Source: Methyloglobulus sp. (GTDB lineage: Bacteria; Pseudomonadota; Gammaproteobacteria; Methylococcales; Methylomonadaceae). From it: a stretch of DNA of 64,000 nucleotides. Positions 17,974 through 29,260 of this stretch are shown in pieces. The notes under the pieces are model-generated. The model was not told the origin of the DNA and did not search any database. It saw only the letters and a program-made list of their open reading frames with translations. Numbering within the stretch: the first letter of the stretch is position 1; every line of letters begins with the position of its first letter. The translations under genes were made by a program, and so were the position numbers. The DNA is taken from NCBI GenBank assembly GCA_013141505.1, contig JABFQX010000009.1, forward strand, positions 62,001-126,000. Direction: 5' to 3'.

Positions 17974-19266
17974 TTACATATTCTTTATCATCGCATCCGC
18001 AAATTCGCTACATTTGACTTCCGTCGCCCCCTCCATCAAACGGGCGAAATCGTAGGTGACGTGTTTGCTGGCTATGGTTGCGTCCATCGCGTTAATAATG
18101 GCATCGGCGGCTTCGGTCCAGCCCAGGTAACGCAGCATCATTTCGCCTGATAAGATCAACGAGCCGGGGTTGACCTTATCGAGATTGGCGTATTTCGGCG
18201 CAGTGCCGTGCGTGGCTTCAAATACAGCAGTGCCGGTTAGGTAGTTGATGTTGCCGCCAGGGGCAATGCCGATGCCGCCGACTTGCGCCGCCAGCGCGTC
18301 GGACAGGTAGTCGCCGTTCAGGTTCAGCGTGGCGATCACGTCGAAATCGGTCGGGCGGGTCAACACCTGCTGTAAGGTTATATCGGCTATGGCATCTTTA
18401 ATGAGGATTTTTCCTGCATCTAAAGCCGTTTTTTGTTCGGTATTGGCGGCGTCTTCACCTTGTGCGGCCTTGGTGCGTTCCCATTGTTCCCAGGTGTAGG
18501 TTTGTGCGGGATATTCCCGTTCGGCTAAACCATACGCCCAATTGCGGAATGCGCCTTCGGTGAATTTCATGATATTGCCTTTGTGGACAATCGTTACGCT
18601 CTTGCGCCTATTGATGATGGCATAATCAATCGCGGCGCGAACCAAGCGCTCCGTGCCTTCTTGCGAGACGGGCTTGATACCGATACCGGAAGTTTCAGGG
18701 AAACGGACTTTTTCGTAAGATTTAGGAAAATTTTCCTTTAGTAATTGCAAAAATAGCTTGGCCTCAGCGCTGCCTTTCTCAAATTCAATACCTGCGTAAA
18801 TGTCTTCGGTGTTCTCCCGAAAAATCACCATATCAACCTGGTCTGGGCGTTTAACGGGGGAAGGCACGCCCTTAAACCAACGCACTGGCCTTAAACACAC
18901 ATATAAATCCAGCAATTGCCGTAACGCGACATTCAATGAACGGATACCGCCACCAATGGGAGTAGTTAATGGCCCTTTAATCGACACCAGAAACTCCCGG
19001 CACAGGTCAATGGTTTCATCCGGCAACCAGGTGTTGAATAGCTCAAAGGACTTGCCACCCGCATACACCTCTAGCCAATGAATCTTTCGTTGTCCGTTAT
19101 AAGCCTTATCAACCGCCGCATCTAAAACCCGCACTGTAGCGCGCCATATATCAGGGCCTGTGCCGTCGCCCTCAATGTAAGGGATAATCGGGTTGTTCGG
19201 CACGACCAGCTTGCCGTTAGAGGAAGTAATTTTTCCGCCATTGGCGGGTGGGATGGGGCGCTTCAT
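17974..19266 (-). CDS. icd: isocitrate dehydrogenase (NADP+)
   Basis: Icd oxidises isocitrate to 2-oxoglutarate in the TCA cycle. The start is set at ATG 19266, with AGGAG six bases upstream; a longer frame exists but lacks such a site. The 430-residue protein has [12 protein letters not shown], the substrate and phosphorylation loop [38 protein letters not shown] and [19 protein letters not shown]. The loop Ser suggests control by an AceK-type kinase is possible. It appears to be a single gene ending at a REP pair. Confidence 0.95.
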   Translation of the reverse strand: MKRPIPPANGGKITSSNGKLVVPNNPIIPYIEGDGTGPDIWRATVRVLDAAVDKAYNGQRKIHWLEVYAGGKSFELFNTWLPDETIDLCREFLVSIKGPLTTPIGGGIRSLNVALRQLLDLYVCLRPVRWFKGVPSPVKRPDQVDMVIFRENTEDIYAGIEFEKGSAEAKLFLQLLKENFPKSYEKVRFPETSGIGIKPVSQEGTERLVRAAIDYAIINRRKSVTIVHKGNIMKFTEGAFRNWAYGLAEREYPAQTYTWEQWERTKAAQGEDAANTEQKTALDAGKILIKDAIADITLQQVLTRPTDFDVIATLNLNGDYLSDALAAQVGGIGIAPGGNINYLTGTAVFEATHGTAPKYANLDKVNPGSLILSGEMMLRYLGWTEAADAIINAMDATIASKHVTYDFARLMEGATEVKCSEFADAMIKNM

Positions 19267-19376
19267 ATTAACTCCTGTGCATTGGGGTAAAACAGTGTTA
19301 AAGCCAAGCCCAATCATAACAAATCGGCCTGATTTGTCCTAGTCAGCACTATATTGTCGGGAGACTCCAGGGAATG

Positions 19377-19405
19377 TTGACAATATAAGGTTGTACTGAT
19401 AACTT
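19377..19405 (+). promoter_or_regulatory. candidate promoter of the heat-shock operon
   Basis: A perfect TTGACA (19377-19382) is followed 15-17 bases later by a weak -10 region (GATAAC/TAACTT, 19398-19405). It sits just before the CIRCE element, the expected arrangement for HrcA repression. No sigma32-type promoter was seen. Confidence 0.45.
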
Positions 19406-19410
19406 CGCGG

Positions 19411-19437
19411 TTAGCACTCAATTAGTGGGATTGCTAA
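19411..19437 (+). promoter_or_regulatory. CIRCE element (HrcA operator)
   Basis: TTAGCACTC (19411-19419), a 9-bp spacer and GATTGCTAA (19429-19437) match the CIRCE consensus with one changed base in the right arm. It lies 16 bp before hrcA, so the hrcA-grpE-dnaK-dnaJ unit is probably autorepressed by HrcA. Confidence 0.92.
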
Positions 19438-19453
19438 TTGAATTGGGGGATAA

Positions 19454-20512
19454 ATGGCTAACAATCAGGTTTTAAACGAGCGCTCGCTACAGCTATTAAA
19501 AACGCTTGTGGAGCGCTACATCAGTGATGGGCAACCGGTCGGATCTAGGGCATTGTCTAAAGGGTCAGAGCTAAATCTCAGCCCTGCGACCATCCGTAAT
19601 GTCATGGCCGATCTTGAAGAGATTGGTCTCGTGCATTCACCCCACACCTCGGCAGGTAGAGTGCCTACCGTCAGCGGTTATCGCATGTTCATAAACACTT
19701 TATTGACATGCAAACCTATGGAATCAAAAGACTTTAACCGTTTGCAAGAAGGTTTGACGGCAAATGACGATGCCGGTGACATGATCGGTACAGCATCCAG
19801 GCTTCTGGCGGATTTAACGCAAATGGCGGGTATCGTTACCTTGCCCAAACGAGAGACAGTTTACTTCCGGCACATTGAATTTTTACCCTTGTCGAATACC
19901 CGCGTATTGGTCATATTTGTCACCAATGAACAGGAAGTACACAACAAAATCATTCAAACTGACAAACAATTTTCTGCTGCTGAATTACAACAGGCGGCTA
20001 ATTTTATCAATTCGGTTTACTCTGGCCGCAGTTTGCAGTCAGTTCGGGAAGTCGTATTTAAAGAATTGCAAGAAGATCAGCAACGTATGAACCAAGGTAT
20101 GCTGGATGCCATCAAAATAGCCCAGCTTGCTTTACAGCCAAATGGCAAAAAAGAAGATTATGTCCTAACCGGTGAAACAAATCTGATGGGTTTTTCCGAA
20201 TTAGGCAACCGGGACTACCTGAAAAAACTATTCGAAGCCTTCAGCCAGAAGCAATCCGTGCTGCATTTACTGGATAAGTGCATGAAAGCCGAAGGCGTGC
20301 AGATTTTTATCGGTGAAGAATCCGGTTATCAGGCGTTTGAGCAATGCAGCCTGGTGACTTCAGCTTATTCCGTGAGCGATGAAGTCGTTGGCGTACTGGG
20401 CGTAATCGGCCCAACCCGTATGGCATATGAAAAAATTATCCCTTTTGTTGATATAACCGCAAAATTATTAGGTGCAGCCTTGAATCCTAAAACTGCGACC
20501 CCATCATCTTGA
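19454..20512 (+). CDS. hrcA: heat-inducible transcription repressor HrcA
   Basis: HrcA binds CIRCE and represses chaperone genes; its activity depends on GroEL in known systems. The 352 residues show the N-terminal winged helix (RSLQLLKTLVERYISDGQPV, then SPATIRNVMADLEEIGLV), HTSAGRVPT and a C-terminal dimerisation domain with IGEE and GVLGVIGPTRMAYEK. The first gene of its operon, it is preceded by its own operator. Confidence 0.96.
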   Translation: MANNQVLNERSLQLLKTLVERYISDGQPVGSRALSKGSELNLSPATIRNVMADLEEIGLVHSPHTSAGRVPTVSGYRMFINTLLTCKPMESKDFNRLQEGLTANDDAGDMIGTASRLLADLTQMAGIVTLPKRETVYFRHIEFLPLSNTRVLVIFVTNEQEVHNKIIQTDKQFSAAELQQAANFINSVYSGRSLQSVREVVFKELQEDQQRMNQGMLDAIKIAQLALQPNGKKEDYVLTGETNLMGFSELGNRDYLKKLFEAFSQKQSVLHLLDKCMKAEGVQIFIGEESGYQAFEQCSLVTSAYSVSDEVVGVLGVIGPTRMAYEKIIPFVDITAKLLGAALNPKTATPSS

Positions 20513-20573
20513 TGACGATTGTAGTTTTCAACATTTTTACCCATTTATTATTTTACACAAAGGGCACCCGATA

Positions 20574-21200
20574 ATGAGTACCAAACAGGAATCGACAGAA
20601 GCACCTATAGAAACTGAAGATAATCAAGATATTAAAGAAGCAGAGTTATCGCTAACTGAGCCACTTAATCATGAAGCGCTCATAGAAGAATTGACCAATG
20701 AACTGGCCGCAGCCGAGCAAAAAGCTCAAGATAACTGGGACAGGGCACTTAGAGTCCAGGCAGAAATGGAGAATCTAAAAAGACGTACCCAAAAAGATCT
20801 GGAAGACACCCACAAGTACGCCTTGACCGGCTTCGCCAAAGATTTATTGCCCGTTCTGGACAGCCTTGAACTAGGTCTGCAAGCGGCCACTGGCGAAAGC
20901 GAGGAAGTAAACAAGTTTCGTGAAGGCAGTGAGCTGACTATCAAGCAATTTGAAACTGTGTTTACTAAATACAATGTTGTAACCATTAACCCGATGGGTG
21001 AAGCCTTTAATGCTGAACAACATCAGGCGGTAGTCATGCAAGAGGTTGAAAATGCAGCGCCAAATACGGTCGTCAGTGTTTTTCAGAAAGGTTATATGTT
21101 GAACGGCAGGTTATTGCGCCCTGCTATGGTGGTTGTGGCGAAAGCCCCTGAACAACCATCAAATCCGGAAACTGCAAAAAAACCACCAGAAGATAAATAA
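20574..21200 (+). CDS. grpE: nucleotide exchange factor GrpE
   Basis: GrpE releases ADP from DnaK. The 208-residue protein has an acidic N-terminus, a long coiled coil (about 35-90, with [16 protein letters not shown]) and the beta domain with [33 protein letters not shown]. It lies 61 bp after hrcA and 76 bp before dnaK, in the standard order. Confidence 0.96.
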   Translation: MSTKQESTEAPIETEDNQDIKEAELSLTEPLNHEALIEELTNELAAAEQKAQDNWDRALRVQAEMENLKRRTQKDLEDTHKYALTGFAKDLLPVLDSLELGLQAATGESEEVNKFREGSELTIKQFETVFTKYNVVTINPMGEAFNAEQHQAVVMQEVENAAPNTVVSVFQKGYMLNGRLLRPAMVVVAKAPEQPSNPETAKKPPEDK

Positions 21201-21276
21201 CAGGCTTGAACAACACAAAAAAGCCCCCATATTTAACACAATCTTAATTTTTACACATTCAAGTCTGGAGCATTCA

Positions 21277-23205
21277 ATGGCTAAAATAATTGGCATAGAT
21301 TTAGGTACCACGAATTCCTGCGTCGCCGTACTGGAAAATGGCGTGGCGAAGGTTATCGAAAACAGCGAAGGCGCACGTACCACACCGTCAATCATTGCAT
21401 TTACTAATGATGATGAAGTGTTGGTAGGGCAATCAGCTAAACGACAATCCGTTACCAATCCCAAAAACACCTTATTTGCAATTAAGCGGTTGATTGGTCG
21501 CCGTTTTAAAGATGATGTCGTTCAAAAAGACATCAAAATGGTGCCTTACAACATCGTTGAAGCTGGCAATGGCGATGCCTGGGTCGAAGTCAATGGCAAA
21601 AAAATGGCGGCACCGGAGATTTCAGCCCGGATCCTGATGAAATTAAAGAAAGATGCCGAAGCCTATTTGGGTGAAGAAGTGACCGAAGCGGTTATCACTG
21701 TCCCCGCTTACTTCAACGACTCCCAACGACAAGCCACCAAAGACGCAGGTCGTATTGCTGGTTTGGAAGTCAAACGGATTATCAACGAACCCACTGCTTC
21801 AGCGTTGGCGTTTGGCATGGACAAACCCAAAGGAGATACCAAAATTGCAGTTTATGACTTAGGTGGCGGTACGTTCGACGTTTCCATCATCGAAATTGCC
21901 GAGATTGATGGTGAACATCAGTTTGAAGTGTTGTCAACCAATGGTGATACCTTCTTGGGCGGAGAAGATTTTGACTCACGGGTTATCGAATATCTTGCCA
22001 ACGAATTCAAAAAAGATACTGGCGTTGACTTGCACAACGACCCATTGGCCTTACAACGTCTTAAAGAAGCGGCTGAAAAAGCCAAGATTGAGTTGTCATC
22101 CAGCCAGCAAACGGACGTTAATTTACCTTACATTACCGCTGATGCCTCAGGCCCTAAGCATCTTAATGTTAAATTGACCCGTGCAAAACTGGAATCGTTG
22201 GTCGAGGAGCTAATCCTCCGCACTAAAGGCCCTTGTGAGATGGCGATTAAGGACTCCGGTTTGTCGATTTCGGATATTCATGACGTGATTTTGGTCGGCG
22301 GTCAAACCCGTATGCCGAAAGTACAGGAAATGGTCAAAAACATTTTCGGCAAAGAGCCACGTAAGGATGTCAATCCAGACGAAGCGGTTGCCTTGGGTGC
22401 AGCCATTCAGGCAGGTGTATTGGCGGGTGATGTAAAAGATGTGTTGTTACTGGACGTTATTCCCTTATCGCTCGGTATTGAGACGATGGGCGGCGTTATG
22501 ACCAAACTCATCGAGAAAAACACTACGATTCCAACCAATGCGTCACAAGTGTTTTCGACCGCAGAAAACAACCAAACGGCGGTGACAATCCATGTATTGC
22601 AAGGAGAGCGCGAAATCGCCTCTGCCAATAAATCGTTGGGACGTTTTGATTTGGCTGACATCCCACCAGCGCCACGTGGCGTACCGCAAATTGAAGTGTC
22701 TTTTGACATCGACGCGAATGGTATATTGAACGTATCGGCAAAAGACAAGGCGACGGGCAAGAAGCAATCTATCGTGATTAAGGCTTCCAGCGGTTTATCG
22801 GATGATGAAGTGCAACGAATGATTAAGGATGCAGAACTCCATGCCGATGAAGACCGCAAGTTGAAAGACCTGATTTCTGCGCGTAATCAAGCCGATGGTA
22901 TGATCCACGCCACCGAAAAATCTTTGAAAGATCTGGGCGACCAAGTTGCGGCAGATGAAAAATCAGCAATTGAATCGGCAATTGAAGCGTTGAAAGAAGC
23001 GGTCAAAGGTGACGATAAAGATGCTATTGAAACGAAAACCAATAGCTTGGCTGAGGTTTCAGGCAAATTGGCGGAACGTGTCTACGCACAAACAGCAGGT
23101 GGAGACGATGCCGAGGCTTCAGCACAACCGGGTTCATCTTCGCATAAAGCCGATGATGGCGTGGTTGATGCCGAGTTTGAAGAAGTTAACGACGATAAAA
23201 AATAA
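21277..23205 (+). CDS. dnaK: molecular chaperone DnaK (Hsp70)
   Basis: DnaK is the ATP-driven Hsp70 chaperone. The start is at ATG 21277 ([15 protein letters not shown]), with GGAG seven bases upstream. A longer frame extends upstream but is not needed. The 642 residues hold the actin-like ATPase domain ([23 protein letters not shown]), the linker [19 protein letters not shown] and the substrate domain. The helical lid ends in [17 protein letters not shown], the usual tail. It is fully intact. Confidence 0.97.
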   Translation: MAKIIGIDLGTTNSCVAVLENGVAKVIENSEGARTTPSIIAFTNDDEVLVGQSAKRQSVTNPKNTLFAIKRLIGRRFKDDVVQKDIKMVPYNIVEAGNGDAWVEVNGKKMAAPEISARILMKLKKDAEAYLGEEVTEAVITVPAYFNDSQRQATKDAGRIAGLEVKRIINEPTASALAFGMDKPKGDTKIAVYDLGGGTFDVSIIEIAEIDGEHQFEVLSTNGDTFLGGEDFDSRVIEYLANEFKKDTGVDLHNDPLALQRLKEAAEKAKIELSSSQQTDVNLPYITADASGPKHLNVKLTRAKLESLVEELILRTKGPCEMAIKDSGLSISDIHDVILVGGQTRMPKVQEMVKNIFGKEPRKDVNPDEAVALGAAIQAGVLAGDVKDVLLLDVIPLSLGIETMGGVMTKLIEKNTTIPTNASQVFSTAENNQTAVTIHVLQGEREIASANKSLGRFDLADIPPAPRGVPQIEVSFDIDANGILNVSAKDKATGKKQSIVIKASSGLSDDEVQRMIKDAELHADEDRKLKDLISARNQADGMIHATEKSLKDLGDQVAADEKSAIESAIEALKEAVKGDDKDAIETKTNSLAEVSGKLAERVYAQTAGGDDAEASAQPGSSSHKADDGVVDAEFEEVNDDKK

Positions 23206-23242
23206 AAGTTCGCCTAATTTGGCGCATACTTTAACCTAAGCT

Positions 23243-23307
23243 GTAAGGGTGGTGCTTATACATTACCCTTACGTTTTCAGGAAACTTTAGAACCGCCGTT
23301 GGCGGTT
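23243..23307 (+). promoter_or_regulatory. two hairpins between dnaK and dnaJ
   Basis: A hairpin with 8-bp arms (23243-23250 with 23265-23272, 14-nt loop) is followed by GTTTTC and may be a partial terminator. A second, perfect 7-bp stem with a 3-nt loop (23291-23307) ends ten bases before the dnaJ ATG. No clear Shine-Dalgarno sits between it and the start codon. They could set the DnaK to DnaJ ratio; this is inference from position. Confidence 0.45.
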
Positions 23308-23316
23308 ATTTACGTT

Positions 23317-25256
<1,940 letters not shown>

Positions 25257-25630
25257 TATTTTTTGCAGGGCAAGACAAACGTTAATATTTCTTTAATATT
25301 TCTGTGTCATAATTACCTACAATGTATAAGAAGACGCGATAACTTTACCGGTTATGTGCAAGCAAGTGTGGATTTTAGGAGTTACGTGGAGTCGCCTGCA
25401 TAGGCTTCTCGACGGTTCCGATAATTCTTGTTAGCAAACACAACCGTTAAATTCAGGTCTTCCTGTATATTTGTGTTAAACGCATTTTTACCAGCTACGA
25501 TCTTTTGCTTTTTCTCTGATCGAAGTCATTTTTACTTTTTATTTCGGATACACGATATCTTGCTGCATTTTTGCTTGTTTTCCTCATAGGAAGATTTCAA
25601 TCTGCTGTCAGGTGTCCTGGAGGGATTCTT
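25257..25630. other. gap after dapB with no recognisable gene
   Basis: This AT-rich stretch of 374 bp holds no supported coding frame, tRNA or terminator. The stretch just before 25631 carries a strong Shine-Dalgarno (GGAGGG, 25619-25624) for the small frame that follows. Confidence 0.5.
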
Positions 25631-25858
25631 ATGTCATTTTTTATTTTATTGATGCCTTTATTGGCTTTTTTATTGTCTACCAAGCGTTTGCTAGCCTGGG
25701 TGGTTTCAACTAATTATTTGGGATTTGGCTTGATAATTAAGTTGCTATGGCAGTGTTTGCTTTATGCCACAGATTGGGTCTGGCAGCAAAGTTACAGGAT
25801 TTTGCACTACCCCAAACAAACCTATGGAAAAATTTGCTGGCTTTTGATGTCGGTGTAG
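25631..25858 (+). CDS. small membrane protein, possibly the disrupted N-terminal part of a HupE/UreJ-like gene
   Basis: ATG 25631 follows GGAGGG with six bases between, the best ribosome site in the area. It opens a 75-residue frame starting with a strongly hydrophobic helix (FFILLMPLLAFLLS). From about 25747 the neighbouring frame, not this one, resembles HupE/UreJ proteins. The tail of this frame (WQQSYRILHYPKQTYGK) is then probably out-of-frame readthrough after an indel. It may still be a real short protein; I cannot decide from sequence. Confidence 0.4.
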   Translation: MSFFILLMPLLAFLLSTKRLLAWVVSTNYLGFGLIIKLLWQCLLYATDWVWQQSYRILHYPKQTYGKICWLLMSV

Positions 25859-25965
25859 AAATTGCTCATCTTGTCGCGTTATTTTTTTTAGCGATTGCAG
25901 AACCTGTTCAAGATCTAACCAACAGCAATATCAAGACAACCGAGAACACTTCGTGCGAACTTTAG
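25747..25965 (+). pseudogene. C-terminal remnant of a HupE/UreJ-like membrane protein
   Basis: The frame reads VFALCHRLGLAAKLQDFALP and continues to LLAFDVGVEIAHLVALFFLA. This follows the HupE/UreJ_2 pattern, in which F-x-L-x-H-x-x-G-x-A is followed by LP and then by a LLxFxxGVExxxL helix. HupE/UreJ proteins are membrane proteins tied to nickel or hydrogenase/urease systems. The frame is closed upstream by TAA at 25738-25740. The matching N-terminal membrane part would be in the other frame, so the gene looks frameshifted and truncated. Confidence 0.45.
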
Positions 25966-26089
25966 TTGAGGCTTGTTTCACTGTTTGCCGCACCGACACT
26001 TTCTTGTCCGCCGCTTGTACCTTTTAGGTATCAACCCTTGCCGCTGTTGGGTGCACGATGCTAATGCGAATACTGTCAAAGATAGCCCG

Positions 26090-26908
26090 TCATAGACGAG
26101 ATGTTGCCCCGAGCATCACTGCATTGCTTTTAAAAATAGCATAAGCGGTTGTGCCACGGTTCAACTCCAGCGATTCAGCACTGACCTGAGTTAGCGTAGC
26201 AATAAGGCTTTCACCACCTTGAAGTTGAATCGCTACTTCTGAATCAACGCCATCATGTTGGACGCGAATCACTTTACCATTTAGACAATTTCGCGCTGAC
26301 AAGATATAGCTATCAGGATCGGTAACAACGATAATCTCCGTGGCATTAATCAACAATAACACATCGCTGCCGACGCTGAGATCAAGTTGCCTTAACTCCG
26401 ACAAAGCGAGGGATGCAACAACCTTTTCCCCACCTTTCAATTCGACGAACACTTCTGCATTAATGGCGCTGGTATCAATAGTGGTGATTACACCAAATAA
26501 CTGATTAGTTGCGCTGGTTTTGATTGCCAGCCGTTTAAGCAGTAAATGGACATTAGGATCGTCAGCCAAGTTTCGATTGAGTTGTTGTAAGAATTCCCTG
26601 TGCTGCTGTTCCAAACCGGTAAATAGCTTTAATAAAGCATGACCTGCGGTGGTTAGTTTCGTCCCGCCGCCTTTGCTGCCGCCCGTTGCTGTGGCAATCA
26701 ACACTTTGGGGGCAAGATTATTGGCACGTTCTATCATCTGCCAAGCGCCTTTGTAACTTAAGCCAATTTCTTTGGCGGCTTGATTGATCGAACCGCTTTG
26801 CTCGATTGCCCGCAACAAGCTGATCATGCGACTGTCGAGTGAGCCAGCCAGACGTAACTCGCCTTCAACCCAAGAGGGGCTTATGCCGTCATTTGATTCT
26901 TTCGTCAT
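26090..26908 (-). CDS. modE: molybdate-responsive transcriptional regulator ModE
   Basis: ModE senses molybdate and represses its uptake genes. The 272 residues have an N-terminal LysR-like winged helix (about 20-85, with SINQAAKEIGLSYKGAWQMI). The TGGSKGGGTKLT segment is a ModE hallmark. Two Mop/TOBE molybdate-binding domains follow (about 130-200 and 203-270). It is divergent from mop, with a ModE box in the shared 325-bp region. Confidence 0.95.
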   Translation of the reverse strand: MTKESNDGISPSWVEGELRLAGSLDSRMISLLRAIEQSGSINQAAKEIGLSYKGAWQMIERANNLAPKVLIATATGGSKGGGTKLTTAGHALLKLFTGLEQQHREFLQQLNRNLADDPNVHLLLKRLAIKTSATNQLFGVITTIDTSAINAEVFVELKGGEKVVASLALSELRQLDLSVGSDVLLLINATEIIVVTDPDSYILSARNCLNGKVIRVQHDGVDSEVAIQLQGGESLIATLTQVSAESLELNRGTTAYAIFKSNAVMLGATSRL

Positions 26909-26994
26909 GTCAATATCTAAAAATATGAGCTATCAAATTAGTCAGGACTTTTCCGGCGCACGTATTATTTCTCTAAAAGAAACGTGCTGTCTTT

Positions 26995-27030
26995 ATATTT
27001 CGTTATTTACTTTTATACATAACGAAATAT
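26995..27030. promoter_or_regulatory. modE box: ModE operator box
   Basis: A perfect 12-bp inverted repeat (26995-27006 with 27019-27030) has a 12-bp spacer. Its core CGTTAT-N12-ATAACG has the same half-sites and spacing as the E. coli ModE operator upstream of modA. It lies 87 bp from modE and 204 bp from mop and overlaps the candidate mop promoter, so it should allow repression when molybdate is plentiful. Confidence 0.85.
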
Positions 27031-27033
27031 ACT
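27006..27033 (+). promoter_or_regulatory. candidate promoter of the mop-porin-modABC operon
   Basis: TTTACT (27006-27011), a 16-bp spacer and TATACT (27028-27033) form a fair sigma70 promoter lying inside the ModE box. It leaves a leader of about 195 nt before mop. No riboswitch could be recognised in that leader. Confidence 0.55.
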
Positions 27034-27233
27034 AGCCTTGAGCCTTCACGAAGACGAATGAATTTCATTTTTGAACTGCTCTGTAAGGTGTATTTTGAAA
27101 TTATAGGTCATGCATTTTTTGCAAAACAGACTTTTTGTTGCATCCAGACTTAACGGCACGATCAATCTGAACTAACCGCTTTAACGAGTATTGAAAAATA
27201 CAATCATTAGCCAGCCATTATTGAGGTATTGAT

Positions 27234-27662
27234 ATGAAAGCCAGTGCACGTAATCAGTTTAACGGAACAGTCAGTGAAGTGCGTATTGGTTCGGTGAGTA
27301 CCGAAGTCCATCTTTTCTTGAAAGGTGGCGAAACTATCGTTGCTACAATTACTAAAGAATCTGCCGAAACGATGGGAATTAAGGCTGGCAAGGAAGTGAT
27401 CGCTTTGGTTAAGGCACCGCAAATTATCATTGTCAGCGATTTCGGCGGCTACCGGATTTCGGCAAGAAATCAATTACTGGGAACAGTAACCCAGATTAAG
27501 GCCGGTGTAGTCAACTCCGAAGTCGATATCGAGTCGAAAGGTGGTGAGCAGATTGCTGCTACGGTTACCAATGACAGCGTTGAAACCCTGGGTTTGTGTA
27601 AAGGCCAGCCGGTCACTGCTATTTTCAAGGCTGGTGCAGTCATTCTGGCTGTTGCTGATTGA
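27234..27662 (+). CDS. mop: molbindin (tandem Mop-domain molybdate-binding protein)
   Basis: This 142-residue cytoplasmic protein is made of two Mop domains in tandem (about 1-68 and 72-140). They begin KASARNQFNGTVSEV and RISARNQLLGTVTQI. Molbindins store and buffer molybdate or tungstate. GAGGT precedes the ATG. It is the first gene after the ModE box, so it is likely induced by molybdate shortage with the transporter. Confidence 0.94.
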   Translation: MKASARNQFNGTVSEVRIGSVSTEVHLFLKGGETIVATITKESAETMGIKAGKEVIALVKAPQIIIVSDFGGYRISARNQLLGTVTQIKAGVVNSEVDIESKGGEQIAATVTNDSVETLGLCKGQPVTAIFKAGAVILAVAD

Positions 27663-27726
27663 TTGCTGGCTTAACGCCCTTGTTTAAATAAATGCTATAC
27701 GCGTAACCTACTCAGCTAATCCTATA

Positions 27727-29241
27727 ATGATGCAAAGAAACCAAGTCCCAACAAGCGCTGTCTGTTACGTACTCAATGCAGCCATTGCCTGTAGCTTGTA
27801 CATAGGCAACAGCGATAATACACAAGCAGCGGAAAAGAAAACTTACAGCAAACCACCCTTTGCCGCTTTTTCCAGTCAAATGACAGACGGCTTAATTGGA
27901 GGTGGAAAATATGAAAAGCCGGTTTGGAATTTGCACGATGCTTTAAACCTTCCCGATTGGCTTTCGCTGTCCGTAGAGCAACGCACCCGTTATGAAACCA
28001 TGGATGGCAGTTTTAGGGGCGGTAGTAAAGGTGGCGACCAGCAAATCCCTTTGCAGACGGATGTTTGGGTGCAAGCTCACTTTGGGGATTTTCGGCTAGG
28101 GGGCGAGTTTTTAGATGCTCGGGCATTGGGCGTTGATAAAGGTTCCAACGTCAACAATACCCACGTTGATGAGGCCGATTTCCTGCAAGGCTATGTTGCT
28201 TGGGCCGACCAGAACGTCGGGTTTAGCGGCATCGGCGCGGAAGTGGTGGCCGGACGGCAAACCCTGAACCTAGGCAGCAGACGGTTGGTCGCCCGTAACG
28301 CATTCCGCAACACCATTAATAGTTTTACCGGCGTTAAGGTCAGGCTAACCAATTATAGTAAATGGCAGTTTACTGGATTTGTGACAGTACCTGTGATCCG
28401 TTACCCGACTGATGCCGATCAGATTTTGGCCGATGTCCATCAATGGGACGAAGAAGATACCCATACCTGGTTTTCTGGCGGATTTCTTGAAGTGTTTGAC
28501 CTGGCTTTTGGCATTAACAGTGAGCTATACCTGTACCATTTGGACGAAGCCGATAGCCCGAAAAATCCAACCCGCAATCGTCGTTATTTCACACCAGGTT
28601 TTCGTTTTTACATTAAACCGGGCAAAGGCGACGTGGATTTCCAATTTGAAACGATGGGTCAATTTGGCACAGTACGCGGAAGCACGGATAAAACTGACGG
28701 TAAAAACTTAGATCATGAAGCTTGGTCACAACATGTTGACCTCGGTTATACCTTTGATGTGCCTTGGTCGCCACGGCTTGCTTTTGAGTACGACTATGCC
28801 AGTGGTGACAGTAATTCCAAGGATAATAAAGATCAACGCTTTGATCCGCTGTATGGTGCCCGCCGTTTCGACTTCGGCCCAACCGGTATTTATGGTGCTT
28901 TCGCCCGCAGCAACATCAACACGCCGGGTTACCGGATCACCATGAATCCGCGTTCCGATGTCCAATTGGGAGTCAGTCACCGGGCATTCTGGCTGGCTTC
29001 CGATACCGATTCATGGACAACTACAGGGACAAAAAATCCATTACTCGACAAAAGCGGCGGCACCAGTAATTATTTGGGACAACAGTTGGAATTGACCGCC
29101 CGCTACGATTTCAACAGCAGCCTGAATTTTGAAACCGGCTGGACGCACTTATTTAAAGGCGACTTTGCCAAAAACGCACCTAATGCCCCGGCTGGCAAAG
29201 ATATTGATTACTTCTATGTGCAAAGCATGTTACGTTTTTAA
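27727..29241 (+). CDS. outer-membrane porin of the alginate-export family
   Basis: The 504-residue protein has an N-terminal signal segment with the AAIACSLYIG core (processing probably after TQAAE). A mature barrel follows with LSLSVEQRTRYETMDGSF, GRQTLNLGSRRLVARN and a C-terminal aromatic strand ending YFYVQSMLRF. These are features of AlgE-like alginate-export porins. Here it lies between mop and modA in a molybdate operon, so transport of molybdate or another oxyanion across the outer membrane is an attractive inference. Alginate export is unlikely because no alginate genes are present. Confidence 0.8.
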   Translation: MMQRNQVPTSAVCYVLNAAIACSLYIGNSDNTQAAEKKTYSKPPFAAFSSQMTDGLIGGGKYEKPVWNLHDALNLPDWLSLSVEQRTRYETMDGSFRGGSKGGDQQIPLQTDVWVQAHFGDFRLGGEFLDARALGVDKGSNVNNTHVDEADFLQGYVAWADQNVGFSGIGAEVVAGRQTLNLGSRRLVARNAFRNTINSFTGVKVRLTNYSKWQFTGFVTVPVIRYPTDADQILADVHQWDEEDTHTWFSGGFLEVFDLAFGINSELYLYHLDEADSPKNPTRNRRYFTPGFRFYIKPGKGDVDFQFETMGQFGTVRGSTDKTDGKNLDHEAWSQHVDLGYTFDVPWSPRLAFEYDYASGDSNSKDNKDQRFDPLYGARRFDFGPTGIYGAFARSNINTPGYRITMNPRSDVQLGVSHRAFWLASDTDSWTTTGTKNPLLDKSGGTSNYLGQQLELTARYDFNSSLNFETGWTHLFKGDFAKNAPNAPAGKDIDYFYVQSMLRF

Positions 29242-29260
29242 ATAAGCAGTGGAGAATATA

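Noticed and set aside
27034-27233. Molybdenum-cofactor riboswitch in the mop leader
   Set aside because: The leader is long enough, but I could not recognise the conserved motif. A covariance-model search would decide.
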